Assembly: GCA_016192455.1 (NCBI GenBank)
Contig: JACPUC010000019.1
Coordinates: forward strand, 248,001 to 312,000
Source: Candidatus Tectimicrobiota bacterium
GTDB lineage: Bacteria; JACPUC01
Direction: 5' to 3'
Length of the DNA: 64,000 nucleotides
This document shows positions 42,900 through 52,138 of this stretch, in pieces. A program made the position numbers and the translations under genes. Numbering within the stretch: the stretch's first letter is position 1; every line of letters begins with the position of its first letter. The notes under the pieces are model-generated. The model did no database searches. It saw only the letters and a program-made list of their open reading frames with translations, and was not told the origin of the DNA.

Positions 42900-44054
42900 A
42901 TGAAACGTCCAGTTGGTGCTTTGCTCTCTCTTCTTGCCGTCACGATAGCCTTTGTTCTCCCCTCGTTGTCCGCCCGCGCCGCCGAACCGATCAAGATCGG
43001 CTTCTACGGCCCGCTCACCGGTCCCCTTGCCGTGGCTTGCCTGCCGGCGAAGCGCGCGGTGGAACTGGCAGTGAAGCAGGTCAATGAGAAGGGAGGGGTG
43101 CTGGGAAGACCGATCGAAGTCATCTATGCCGATACGAAGTTCGACAACAACGAGTCCATCCGCATCGTCAACCGCTTCATCCGCTCGGATAAGGTGGCTG
43201 CCGTGCTGGGCGATTTCACCAGCACCGGAACGATGGCCACGCTGAGCATCACCCAGCGCGCCAATATCCCCCACATGGACTACAATGCCAACTCCACCGC
43301 CATCACGAACTCCGGCTACAACCACATCTTCCGCCTGGTGGTGAACTCGCACCAGCTTTACAGCGGCCTGGCCTCGTACGCCCAGAAAAAGTTGGGGGTG
43401 AAGCGCGTCGCCATCATGGGATGGGATGACGACTTTGGACGAGCGAACGTGGACGCCTTCACGAAGTACCAGAAAACCAGCAAAGCTTTCGAGATCGTGG
43501 CGCTTGAGTGGTACAACGTGAATACGAAGGAGTTCAAAGGCTTGTTGAGCAAGGTGCTGGCGCAGAAGCCCGACAGCATCATCTTGACGGGGGCGATCGG
43601 CGACTCGGCGCTTATCGTGAAGCAGGCCAGAGAGCTGGGCTATCAGGGCATGTTCCTGGGCGACGGCGGCCAATCGATCCTGCCGTTCCGCAACATCGCC
43701 GGGCCGAGCGCCGATGGCACGGTCGTGGCCACGCAGTACGTTCCCCACTACTATAAAAACCCCCTCGCCGTGGCGTTCGACAAGCAATGGGCCGAGATGA
43801 AATACGAGTCGGACCCGTGGTCCTCGCACGCCTATGACGCGTTCATGCTGCTCCTGGATGCCGTGCAGCGCGCCGGCACGACGGACGGCCCGAAGGTCAT
43901 TGCGGCCCTGCGGGCGACGAAGGACTGGCAAGGGGTCACCGGCACGACGAACTTCTACCCGGATGGGGATGTTGAGAAGCCGGTGTTCATGCAGAAGTGG
44001 GTGGATGGCAAGCTGACCCCCCTGGAGCCGGTGCAGGCCCCATTCAGGAACTAG
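42900..44054 (+). CDS. Liv-type ABC transporter substrate-binding protein (first)
   Basis: A 384-residue periplasmic-binding protein type 1 (LivK/amide-binding family). The signal peptide ends near ARA-AEP (residue 27-28); the mature part begins IKIGFYGPLTGPLA, with AVELAVKQVNEKGGVLGR and VAAVLGDFTSTGTMA typical of the family, and VTGTTNFYPDGDVEKP near the C-terminus. It would deliver branched-chain amino acids, amides or aromatic acids to the permease encoded 2.2 kb downstream. GGAGGAG lies upstream of the ATG. The gene is separated from the second binding protein by 750 non-coding bases, so it may have its own message. Ligand unknown. Confidence 0.9.
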   Translation: MKRPVGALLSLLAVTIAFVLPSLSARAAEPIKIGFYGPLTGPLAVACLPAKRAVELAVKQVNEKGGVLGRPIEVIYADTKFDNNESIRIVNRFIRSDKVAAVLGDFTSTGTMATLSITQRANIPHMDYNANSTAITNSGYNHIFRLVVNSHQLYSGLASYAQKKLGVKRVAIMGWDDDFGRANVDAFTKYQKTSKAFEIVALEWYNVNTKEFKGLLSKVLAQKPDSIILTGAIGDSALIVKQARELGYQGMFLGDGGQSILPFRNIAGPSADGTVVATQYVPHYYKNPLAVAFDKQWAEMKYESDPWSSHAYDAFMLLLDAVQRAGTTDGPKVIAALRATKDWQGVTGTTNFYPDGDVEKPVFMQKWVDGKLTPLEPVQAPFRN

Positions 44055-44347
44055 GCATCCACCGCCCATACCTGTGGTGCGATGGTAAGCCGCGAGGCGG
44101 CGGCGGCTGAACGAGGGCTGAGATGCCGCCACCTCGGGCCGGAGATCCAAGAGCGGGACCTATCGGTGTTAGCCCGTCTACGCCTGCCTGGGCTACCACG
44201 ACAGACAGGTGCGACGCCGGGGGAGGTAGGGGGGCGCTCTGCTTCATGGCACGACCTGCATCGACGAGCGGATGCCCCCGGCCCCTGCGGCGTTCGGACC
44301 CAAGCTGGCGCCGGGGTTTGTCCAGGCCGCCGCCGAGAACAACCGTG

Positions 44348-44375
44348 GCCGCACCCGCGCGGGCGCGCAAGCCGC
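44348..44375 (+). repeat. 28-bp direct repeat, copy 1
   Basis: Identical to 44409-44436; the unit begins GCCGCACCCG and is itself very GC-rich with a GCGCGGGCGCGC core. Start-to-start distance is 61 bases. Confidence 0.8.
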
Positions 44376-44408
44376 CTGACAGAAACCCAGCTCGCACTCA
44401 ACCTATCC

Positions 44409-44436
44409 GCCGCACCCGCGCGGGCGCGCAAGCCGC
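44409..44436 (+). repeat. 28-bp direct repeat, copy 2
   Basis: Exact second copy of 44348-44375. Two copies only; the 33-base sequence between them is unrelated to flanks. Confidence 0.8.
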
Positions 44437-44802
44437 AGCGAGGGAGCTTGGACGATGGCTTGGGCAATGCACCTTGCGGCTCAGCCTGGCTGCCAAGCAA
44501 CTGCGCGCGAACGGCTGAAGGCGGAGAGGTCGAAACGATCTTGCCCTGCGCGAGGTGGTGGTGAAACAGCCCCTTGCAAGGGTGGGAAGGATGGCCTTGC
44601 GTCGGGGCGCGATTCATGCCATGCTCAGGTCCCTCCTTGAGAATGGCGCGGCGGGTGGGGGCGAGGCGATTTCCGCTGCTCCCGCGGCCTACCGGCCTGC
44701 GTCCGCGCAGCCGAGAGGGTAGCTCTGTCGAGGCAGGAATCGTTCCGGCTCGTACCTTGGTGATGAACCTTGTGGAGGTTCTGGGGAAAAGGGGGTCTAC
44801 CA

Positions 44803-46026
44803 ATGCACCAACGTAAACCCGCTTGTTGGACAATGTGGTTCTTGGCCGTGGCATCTCTCCTCCTGGTCATTCTTGCCGCCTTCCACGTTGCCGAGGCGCA
44901 AAAACAGAACGTTCCGGAAAAAATCCGCATCGGCTACACAGTCTCGCTCAGTGGGCGTTTCACGCCCATGGTCGGCACCTTCAAGAAGCTGGGTGATAGC
45001 TGGGCTGAGCTGGTCAACCAGCGCGGCGGCATCTACATGAAGGAGTACGGCAAGAAGCTGCCGGTCGAGTTCGTGGTCTATGACGACAAGAGTGATCCGG
45101 CTGTCTCCACAAAGTTCTACGAACGCCTCATCACGCAGGACAAGGTTGATTTCCTGCTCGGCCCGTTTTCAAGCCACATCTCCTTCGCCGCCAGCACCGT
45201 GGCTGAAAAACATAAGGTCCCCATGATCCTTATTTGCGCCAATGACCTGAAAATCTTTGAGCGCAACTACAAGTACAGCGCCACCAATCTTGCGGAGGCC
45301 AACCAAGAGTTTTACCGTTACCTCGAGATTCTCAAGTCTGAAGGCAAGGCAAAGACCTTGGCGATGATCGCCGAGGATACGCTCCATTCAACGGGCGTCC
45401 TAACGGGTGGCGAGGCAAAGGCGAAGGAGCTGGGACTGCAAGTCGTGTTCAAGGAGATCATGCCGGCGACGACCCGCGACTTCACGGCCATCATCACGCG
45501 GCTGAAGGCGTTGAATCCCGACGTGGTCATGGTCGAAGCCTTCCCGGCCTTTGAGATTCCCTTTGGGAAACAGGCCTACGAGCTGAAACTTCAACCGAAG
45601 GAACTCTACTTCGGTCATATCACGAAGGCTGTGGTGAACGCCCTGGGGCCTTCGGCTGAAAACCTTGCCAGCACCACCTATTGGGCCGAGGAATGGAAAG
45701 ACAACGCCGGCGTGGCTGACTACATGGCCATCCTCGAAAAGACCGGCATCAAGTGGGATGAGTATATGGAATCCGCCATCCGCATGGCGGCCTATCAAAG
45801 ACTGCAAGCCGTGCTTGAGAAGGTTGGCTCGCTGGATCGTGAAAAAATCCGCACGGCGATGTGGGAAACTACCGTGCCAACGATCAGCGGCAATGTTTCC
45901 ATCAACCAGCAGGGCCTCGGCACCCTCGTCGGCAGCCCAGTCCAAGTGCGCGGCGGGCGTTTCATCTCCATCTATCCAGTGGAGAACGCCAAGAAGAATC
46001 ACATTTTCCCGAACCCTTGGAAGTGA
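44803..46026 (+). CDS. Liv-type ABC transporter substrate-binding protein (second)
   Basis: A 407-residue periplasmic-binding protein type 1. A hydrophobic signal (WFLAVASLLLVILAAF) ends near AEA-Q, and the mature part starts KIRIGYTVSLSGRFTP. Family segments: YDDKSDPAVSTKFYERLI, VDFLLGPFSSHISFAA and PDVVMVEAFPAFEIP. It is only distantly similar to the first binding protein, so the two probably bind different ligands for one permease. Its sequence is clearly less GC-rich than its neighbours: the line at 45241 is 30 of 60 G+C against 39 of 60 at 47401 in livM, hinting at a separate origin. AAGGGGG precedes the ATG at 44803; livH starts 213 bases later. Confidence 0.9.
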   Translation: MHQRKPACWTMWFLAVASLLLVILAAFHVAEAQKQNVPEKIRIGYTVSLSGRFTPMVGTFKKLGDSWAELVNQRGGIYMKEYGKKLPVEFVVYDDKSDPAVSTKFYERLITQDKVDFLLGPFSSHISFAASTVAEKHKVPMILICANDLKIFERNYKYSATNLAEANQEFYRYLEILKSEGKAKTLAMIAEDTLHSTGVLTGGEAKAKELGLQVVFKEIMPATTRDFTAIITRLKALNPDVVMVEAFPAFEIPFGKQAYELKLQPKELYFGHITKAVVNALGPSAENLASTTYWAEEWKDNAGVADYMAILEKTGIKWDEYMESAIRMAAYQRLQAVLEKVGSLDREKIRTAMWETTVPTISGNVSINQQGLGTLVGSPVQVRGGRFISIYPVENAKKNHIFPNPWK

Positions 46027-46239
46027 GAAGGCGGTCACGCCGCGTGGCAGGCCCTCTCCTCTGTGATGGAGGTCCCCGTACAACCGGGAGAGGCAGGCGT
46101 TCGCCGCAGGCTCCCGGTTGAAGCGATGGCGCGAGGGGACGCGTGTCCCCTCGCCTTCCTCTGTCTGGCAGCCGTCGCGTCGAACCCATCGCCGCCACGG
46201 CTCAGCGATCGTGGCGGTCGCGCCCGGGGTGGAAGGAAC

Positions 46240-47112
46240 ATGCTGCTCGGACAGATCGTCTACGGACTGGTGATCGGCTCGATTTACAGCCTCATTGCGA
46301 TCGGCTTCAGCATGGTGTTCCAGGCGATCGGGCTGCTGAACTTCGCGCACCAGGAGTTCATGATGCTCGGCGGCCTCATCGGCTACACGCTCGCCGTCAC
46401 GCTGAACTTGCCCGCGCCTCTGGTCGTGCTCCTTGCCGGGCTAGGGGCGGGCTGCATCGCGGTGGCGATTGAGAAGGTTGGCATCAGCCCCATCCGGCAC
46501 CGCGGCGGGGCGGAGATCAACCTCATCATCGCGACCATCGGCTGGGGCATCATCCTCAGCAACGCCGCCATGCTGACGTGGGATGCCTACCCCCTTGGCT
46601 ATCCGCAAAGGTTTCAAGGCAAACCCCTCAACCTCGGCGGCATCTCCATCGTGCCCCAGAACCTGGTGATTCTCGGCGCCGGCATTCTCCTCATGATCCT
46701 CTTGCAGCTCTTCTTCAAGCGCACCTGGACAGGCCAGTCGATGCGCGCCGCCGCGGAGGACTCGCCCACCGCCGCGCTGATGGGCATCGACACGGACCGC
46801 ACGGTGTCGTGGACCTTCTTTATCAGCGGCGCGCTCGGCGGCATCGCCGGGGTCTTCGTTTCCTCGATCTTCTACGCCTCCTTCGAGATGGGGCTCATCG
46901 GTCTGCGCTGCTTTGCGGCGGCGGTGCTCGGCGGCTTCGGCAACATCGTAGGCGCCATGTTCGGCGGCCTCATCCTCGGCATCATCGAAACCCTCGGGGC
47001 GACGTACATCTCCTCCGCCTACAAGGACGTGATCGCCTACGGCATTGTCATCGTCATCCTGCTGATTCGGCCAACCGGCATCTTCGCAGCGCGCCGAACC
47101 GGGCTTACCTGA
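46240..47112 (+). CDS. livH: Branched-chain amino acid-type ABC permease LivH
   Basis: A 290-residue inner-membrane permease with about eight hydrophobic helices. It opens LGQIVYGLVIGSIYSLIAIG, followed by LNFAHQEFMMLGG, and the EAA-like loop MRAAAEDSPTAALMGID near residue 167, all LivH hallmarks. It forms the channel with LivM. GGAAGG precedes the ATG at 46240; the open frame upstream of that is not coding. livM starts 21 bases after its stop, so livHMGF is one operon. Confidence 0.94.
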   Translation: MLLGQIVYGLVIGSIYSLIAIGFSMVFQAIGLLNFAHQEFMMLGGLIGYTLAVTLNLPAPLVVLLAGLGAGCIAVAIEKVGISPIRHRGGAEINLIIATIGWGIILSNAAMLTWDAYPLGYPQRFQGKPLNLGGISIVPQNLVILGAGILLMILLQLFFKRTWTGQSMRAAAEDSPTAALMGIDTDRTVSWTFFISGALGGIAGVFVSSIFYASFEMGLIGLRCFAAAVLGGFGNIVGAMFGGLILGIIETLGATYISSAYKDVIAYGIVIVILLIRPTGIFAARRTGLT

Positions 47113-47133
47113 GTCGCAGATACGGACGCCGCA

Positions 47134-48153
47134 ATGAGGCCACGGTTCACCTACGGCGGGGAGCTCTTCCTGTGGCGCTGGCTGCGCCTGACGATGGCAA
47201 ACCGCTACGTCATCTCCCCCTTCGCCATCATCACCATGCTGGCGGCCCTGCTGCTGCCATTGCTGCTGGACCCCTTCGGCTTCTTGATCCTCTTCCTTGA
47301 TAACATCCTGGTCTTCGTGCTCCTGACGCTCGGCCTGCAGCTCATTCTCGGTTACGCGGGCATCCTCAACCTCGGTCATGCGGCGTTCTTCGGGCTCGGC
47401 GCCTACACCTCCGCCATCCTCACGAAGACGCTCGGCGTTCCGTTCCCTCTGGCGTTCCTCGCCTCCACTCTCATGGGCCTGCTGGGCGGCCTGCTCATGT
47501 GCCCGATCATTCGGCTCCGCGATGTCTACTTCGCCATGGCCTCCTTTGCGTTCGGCATCGTCGCCTACGTCGTCTTCAGTGAGTGGCGCGAGCTCACCAA
47601 CGGCCACATCGGCATCCGCGCCATCCCGCCCGCCCGCCTCGCCGGCATCGATTTTACCAGCTCGTTGAACTTCTACTACCTCGTCCTGCCCTGCGTCATC
47701 GTGCTCTACCTCGTCTTCCGGCTCCTCCTCATCTCGCCGTTCGGCACCTCGCTCAACGCCATTCGCCAGAGCGAGCTGGCGGCGCGCAGCGTGGGCATGC
47801 ACCTCGCCGCCATCAAGGTCAAGACGATCCTCATCGGCGCCGCGGCCGCGGGCGCGGCAGGCAGCCTCATCACCCATCTGCAAGGATTTGTCAGCCCCGA
47901 GTTGTTTAACTGGCCGCAATCGATCACCCTCGTCACGATGATGGTCATCGGCGGTATCGGCAGCTTTCCGGGAGCGATCATCGGCACCTTTGCGATCCAG
48001 TTCATGTCGGAGTACCTGCGTTTCCTCGTCGAGTATAAGATGCTCATCTACGGGGGCGTTCTGGTCTTCTTCATGATCTTCCTGCCCAAGGGGATTGCCG
48101 GGGTGGTCCGCGCCCTGGTGGTTGCGGCCCTGGAGCGCAGATCGGCACGGTAG
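47134..48153 (+). CDS. livM: Branched-chain amino acid-type ABC permease LivM
   Basis: A 339-residue permease with about nine hydrophobic helices. Family landmarks: LGLQLILGYAGILNLGHAAFFGLGAY in pieces near residue 67, LRDVYFAMASFAFG near 129, SPFGTSLNAIRQSELAARSVGM near 198 (the coupling loop to the ATPases) and MVIGGIGSFPGAIIGTF near 269. Pairs with LivH. Nine bases or so separate it from the first possible livG start. Start ATG at 47134 is clear though its ribosome-binding site is weak. Confidence 0.94.
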   Translation: MRPRFTYGGELFLWRWLRLTMANRYVISPFAIITMLAALLLPLLLDPFGFLILFLDNILVFVLLTLGLQLILGYAGILNLGHAAFFGLGAYTSAILTKTLGVPFPLAFLASTLMGLLGGLLMCPIIRLRDVYFAMASFAFGIVAYVVFSEWRELTNGHIGIRAIPPARLAGIDFTSSLNFYYLVLPCVIVLYLVFRLLLISPFGTSLNAIRQSELAARSVGMHLAAIKVKTILIGAAAAGAAGSLITHLQGFVSPELFNWPQSITLVTMMVIGGIGSFPGAIIGTFAIQFMSEYLRFLVEYKMLIYGGVLVFFMIFLPKGIAGVVRALVVAALERRSAR

Positions 48154-48179
48154 ACCGGTAGGTGGCGGAGCCAGACGCC

Positions 48180-49034
48180 ATGGGAGTGCTGACGACACGG
48201 CAGGTAGTGAAGCGCTTCGCGGGGCTGGTCGCCGTCGACCACGTCGATCTCGAGGTGCAGGAGGGTGAGGTGCGCGGCATCGTCGGCCCCAACGGCGCCG
48301 GCAAAACCACCCTCTTCAACCTGATCTCCGGCTTCTATCCTGTAACGTCCGGGCGCATCGAGTTTCTCGGCAAGGATATTACCACCACCTCGGCCCACCG
48401 ACGGGCCGGCCTCGGCATCGGCCGGACCTTCCAGGCAACGCAGCTCTTCTCAGAGATGACCGTGCTCGAGAACGTGGCGACTGGGCGTCATACCAGCACC
48501 AGGAACGGCGCCTGGGCGGCCGTATTACGCAGCCGCGCCTTTCGCCGCAGCCTGCAGCGCGACCGCGAGCTGGCTGAGGAGATCATTGACTTCGTGGGAT
48601 TGCGCGGCACCGGAAGCCTGCTGGCGAGCAGCCTGCCCTATGGCCAGCAGCGCCTGGTGGAGATCGCCCGCGCCATCGTGAACCAACCGCAGCTCCTCCT
48701 CCTCGACGAGCCGGCCGCGGGCATGAACCTGCACGAGATCGAGGCGCTCAATGAACTGATCCGGAAGATCAACGAGACGAGGATCAACGGCACGCGCGTG
48801 ACCATCCTCGTCGTCGAACACAACATGCGCGTCATCATGAACATCTCGCACCGCATCTCGGTCCTCGATTTCGGGGAAAAGATCGCCGAGGGTCCGCCGA
48901 AGGAGATTCAGCAGAACGAGCGCGTCATCGCAGCCTATTTGGGAAGTACCACCGGCGGCAACGCCAGCTTGGGGAGCAGCACAGGTCTCGCGGCGGCGGG
49001 CGGCAGCAGCGGGGGAGGAAGGGCTGGTGCTTGA
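48180..49034 (+). CDS. livG: ABC transporter ATP-binding protein LivG
   Basis: A 284-residue ATPase. Walker A GPNGAGKTT lies near residues 36-44, the Q-loop region GIGRTFQATQLF near 82, the signature region LPYGQQRLVEIARAI (degenerate SGGQ, as normal for LivG) near 155, Walker B LLLLDEPAAGMN near 172 and the switch His in VVEHNMRVIM near 206. The Gly/Ser-rich tail after residue 260 (GGNASLGSSTGLAAAGGSSGGG) is an unusual extension. ATG at 48180 is used; a GTG at 48162 would add six residues. Its stop overlaps livF by eight bases. Confidence 0.94.
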   Translation: MGVLTTRQVVKRFAGLVAVDHVDLEVQEGEVRGIVGPNGAGKTTLFNLISGFYPVTSGRIEFLGKDITTTSAHRRAGLGIGRTFQATQLFSEMTVLENVATGRHTSTRNGAWAAVLRSRAFRRSLQRDRELAEEIIDFVGLRGTGSLLASSLPYGQQRLVEIARAIVNQPQLLLLDEPAAGMNLHEIEALNELIRKINETRINGTRVTILVVEHNMRVIMNISHRISVLDFGEKIAEGPPKEIQQNERVIAAYLGSTTGGNASLGSSTGLAAAGGSSGGGRAGA

Positions 49035-49734
49035 GCTGCGGGGCGTCGAGGTTGGCTACGGCAGGGTGCCGGTGCTGAAGGGTATCTCCCTCGAACTCCC
49101 CGAAGGGCAGATCGTCACGCTCATTGGCTCCAACGGGGCCGGCAAAACCACCACCCTGAAGACGATCACCGGCATCCTGCGCCCGCACGCCGGCACCATC
49201 CTCTTCGATGGTCGCCCGATCAACGGCATCAGCCCCGTTGAAGCAGTCTCCCGCGGCATCGCCCTGGTGCCGGAAGGGCGGCGCATCTTCGCCTCGCTGT
49301 CCGTGCAGGAAAACCTGCGCATGGGCGCCTTCAGCCGCGCCGACCGAAAGCAGGCGTGGATGAGGCAGCTCGACGGGATGTTCGAGCTCTTTCCCCACCT
49401 CGCGCAGCGCCGGCATCAGCTCGGCGGCACCTTGAGCGGCGGCGAGCAACAGATGCTGGCCATCGCCCGCGCCCTCATGTCGAACCCCAGGCTCCTCCTC
49501 CTCGACGAGCCTTCCATGGGACTGGCCCCCCTCCTCGTAGAGCAGATATTCGCCATCATCAGGGACCTGAATCGCCGCGGCGCCACCGTGCTCCTGGTGG
49601 AGCAGAACGCCCGCATGGCCCTGTCCGTTGCAAGTGTTGGCTACGTCATGGAGATCGGCTCCATCGTCCTGCACGACACCGCCCGGCGCCTCCTTGATAA
49701 CCCCCAAGTGCAAGCGGCCTACCTTGGCATCTGA
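49027..49734 (+). CDS. livF: ABC transporter ATP-binding protein LivF
   Basis: A 235-residue ATPase of standard length. Walker A GSNGAGKTT near residues 36-44, GIALVPEGRRIFASLSVQEN near 85, the signature LSGGEQQMLAIARAL near 137, Walker B LLLLDEPSMGLAP near 156 and the switch His replaced in context LLVEQNARMA as usual for LivF. Start is GTG at 49027, inside the end of livG, giving translational coupling. Last gene of the liv operon; it is convergent with glgP. Confidence 0.94.
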   Translation: MLELRGVEVGYGRVPVLKGISLELPEGQIVTLIGSNGAGKTTTLKTITGILRPHAGTILFDGRPINGISPVEAVSRGIALVPEGRRIFASLSVQENLRMGAFSRADRKQAWMRQLDGMFELFPHLAQRRHQLGGTLSGGEQQMLAIARALMSNPRLLLLDEPSMGLAPLLVEQIFAIIRDLNRRGATVLLVEQNARMALSVASVGYVMEIGSIVLHDTARRLLDNPQVQAAYLGI

Positions 49735-49770
49735 GCCGGTTCACCCGGGCGCCTGGCGGGCCGACCGGCT
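49734..49770. terminator. Hairpin between livF and glgP
   Basis: AGCCGGT (49734-49740) pairs with ACCGGCT (49764-49770), with an inner CCCG/CGGG pairing. It starts at the end of the livF stop codon and stands between convergent genes. No T-run follows. Confidence 0.35.
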
Positions 49771-49805
49771 GCGCCATCTTCCCCTCCCTTGCTTCCCGGC
49801 GCCTT

Positions 49806-51497
49806 TCAGAGGTAGGCCTTCAGGACGTACTGCTGGATCATGCGGTGCGTGTTGAAGAACGACCCGTTGAGCGCGATGGCGTGCCGCATGATGTCGAGGT
49901 AGCGCGGCAGGTTCTGGTAGAACATCGGCATCACCACGTACTGGAGCTTATCGTAGAGCGCCGAAGCGTCCCGCTTCCTGCCGGCCTCGCTGCCATCCGA
50001 TTGCTCGCTCTCCCCGAACGACCAGCCCGTCAGCCCTTCGATGCACCCCTCGATCCACCAGCCGTCCAGCGTGCTGAGGGAGGGCACGCCGTTGAGGGCT
50101 GCCTTCATGCCGCTGGTGCCGGAAGCCTCCAACGGCGGTTGCGGATTGTTCAGCCAGACATCGGAGCCCGCCGTGATGAGCTTGCCGAACTCAATGTCGT
50201 AGTTCGGCACGAAGACCACGCGGATAACATCCTTCAGCGCCTCCTTGGCCCAGTAAATGTGCTGAATCAACTCCTTGCCGGAGGTGTCGTGGGGATGCGC
50301 CTTGCCGGCAAAGATGATCTGGAACGGACCGGCGTTGCTGGCGATGAGGCGCAAACGGTCGAGGTCGGAGAAGAAGAGGTCCGGACGCTTGTAGGCTGTC
50401 ATGCGTCGCGCGAAGCCGATGGTGAAGACGTCTGTCTCCATGCCGGCATTGGTCAGCCGGTTGACGAACTGGAGAAGGTCGCGCTTAGCGGCTTGGTGTG
50501 CTTGCCACACCTCTTCGGCCGGAATGCTCAGGGCGTAGCGGAGGCTGTAGTTCTCCTCGCGCCAGGTCGGCAGATGCTGGTCGAAGAGGCGGGCCATGGC
50601 CGGGGAAACCCAGGTGCCGGCGTGCACGCCGTTCGTGATCGAATCGATCGTGTACTTCGCAAAGAGGTACTTCGCCACCTCCGCGTGGCGTTTGGCTACC
50701 CCGTTAATGTAGTGGCTAAGGTTCAGCGCCAGGTAGGTCATGTTGAAGTTGTCATCGAAACAACAGAGTTCAAGGGTGTCAGCCACGGCGTGGCGTCCGA
50801 GCACCCGGTTCACGAGTTCGATCGGAAACCGGTCGTGTCCTGACGTCACGGGAGTGTGCGTCGTAAATACACACTGGTGCCGAACGGCATCGAGATCCTT
50901 CGGCAGAACCGTCTGCCGCTCCTCCTTTCGCAGTTCCTCGTTGAGCAGCGCCAGCGTCAGGAAGCTGGCGTGTCCCTCGTTCATATGAAAGCGTTCGATG
51001 CCTTGGTAGCCCAGCGCCCGCAGCATGCGCACGCCGCCGTACCCCAGGATAATCTCCTGGGCCAGGCGGTAACGCTGATCGCCGCCATAGAGGGTGTCGG
51101 TGAAGTTCCGATCTTCCGGCGAGTTTTCGCTCAGGTTGGTATCGAGGAAGTAGACCGGCACGACGAAGTTCTTGATGCCGCGCACGTCAAAACGCCAAGC
51201 CGCAACGTTCACCTGGCGGCCTTCGATCGTCACCGTCACGTGATTGTCCATCTTCACCAACTGGTCCTCGACCACCCATTCCGCCGCTGACTCGTTTTGC
51301 CAGCCTCTGCCGTCGAGCGCTTGGTAGAAGTAGCCCTTGCGATGCAGCAGGGTGACCCCCACCATCGGGATCGACAGGTCCGCCGCGGCCCGGATCGTAT
51401 CCCCCGCCAGGATGCCGAGACCGCCGCTGTACGTCGGAATATCCGCAAGAAGCCCAACTTCCATCGAGAAATAGGCAATACCTCTGTCGCTGTTCAT
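49806..51497 (-). CDS. glgP: Alpha-glucan (glycogen/maltodextrin) phosphorylase, short form
   Basis: A 563-residue GT35 phosphorylase that releases glucose-1-phosphate from alpha-1,4-glucans using PLP. It starts close to the active-site strand ([20 protein letters not shown], residues 9-28), then [12 protein letters not shown] near 166, [13 protein letters not shown] near 214, [13 protein letters not shown] near 290 and the PLP-lysine segment [14 protein letters not shown] near 473. It lacks the N-terminal domain of the 800-residue enzymes, as in the bacterial/archaeal short group. AGGA precedes the ATG at 51497. No other glycogen gene is adjacent. Confidence 0.93.
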   Translation of the reverse strand: MNSDRGIAYFSMEVGLLADIPTYSGGLGILAGDTIRAAADLSIPMVGVTLLHRKGYFYQALDGRGWQNESAAEWVVEDQLVKMDNHVTVTIEGRQVNVAAWRFDVRGIKNFVVPVYFLDTNLSENSPEDRNFTDTLYGGDQRYRLAQEIILGYGGVRMLRALGYQGIERFHMNEGHASFLTLALLNEELRKEERQTVLPKDLDAVRHQCVFTTHTPVTSGHDRFPIELVNRVLGRHAVADTLELCCFDDNFNMTYLALNLSHYINGVAKRHAEVAKYLFAKYTIDSITNGVHAGTWVSPAMARLFDQHLPTWREENYSLRYALSIPAEEVWQAHQAAKRDLLQFVNRLTNAGMETDVFTIGFARRMTAYKRPDLFFSDLDRLRLIASNAGPFQIIFAGKAHPHDTSGKELIQHIYWAKEALKDVIRVVFVPNYDIEFGKLITAGSDVWLNNPQPPLEASGTSGMKAALNGVPSLSTLDGWWIEGCIEGLTGWSFGESEQSDGSEAGRKRDASALYDKLQYVVMPMFYQNLPRYLDIMRHAIALNGSFFNTHRMIQQYVLKAYL

Positions 51498-52138
51498 AAC
51501 TCGGTCCTGCTCTCTCGTCGCTTCAGTTAGTTCACCCGAAACACCGCGCGCCTCATGGCGCCCACGTCTCGTTCCGGCCGCGGGTTCTCAAGGTCATTAC
51601 AAGGACGCACCAGCACTTCGTTGCAAACGAGCGGTTCGCGCCTCGATCGTGGGGCTGCCGCGGAGGAATCCTCTCCCTTGCCGCACCCCATCCGCCTCGA
51701 CGCGGCCCCTGCCGCCCGGCGCTGACGGAATGCAGTCTATCACAAACAGGAAGGTTGCGAGACGGCAAGGCAGCCGCAGGCACCACGGAGGGGCATGGGA
51801 ACATCGCGCCGCCGGCGCCTTCGGTCGCCTCCCGCGCCCCGTACCACGTGCACCGGGGCGCATTCTCCCTTGTCCTCAGGGTTGAACATGGGAGAGAATG
51901 GGGCCGTCCCAGGGCGCGTCCCGCTCGGCTCAGCGGTGCAGGAGGCCGCGGCGCCGCGCGCGGCAGCGCTCCTGCCGCTGCGGCGCGGGCGCGGGGTTTG
52001 CCGATCGTTACAGCCAGGAGCCTGCAGGCGGACGCACTCTCTCAAGCAGGGCCGTCATCTTCCCCCGTCATGCTCCCCGGCCCAGACGCCTGGACGAGCA
52101 TGGCGAAGAGCGATAGACCGAGCGTGAGGAGAAGAGCA
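51498..52138. other. Divergent intergenic region, glgP to DUF3891 gene
   Basis: About 640 bases. I see no promoter pair good enough to name, no RNA gene and no frame with coding character. Confidence 0.5.

Larger units (their letters stand above)
44055..44802. other. Long gap between the two substrate-binding proteins
   Basis: About 750 bases without a convincing gene. It holds the 28-bp direct repeats at 44348 and 44409 and a 12-bp perfect palindrome (CCCTTGCAAGGG, 44571-44582). Its length inside an otherwise tight cluster suggests a removed gene or an unrecognised RNA. Confidence 0.5.

Noticed and set aside
44051-44854. 267-codon minus-strand frame in the gap between binding proteins
   Set aside because: Composition is Arg/Pro/Ser-rich without motif, and it begins inside the second binding protein gene.
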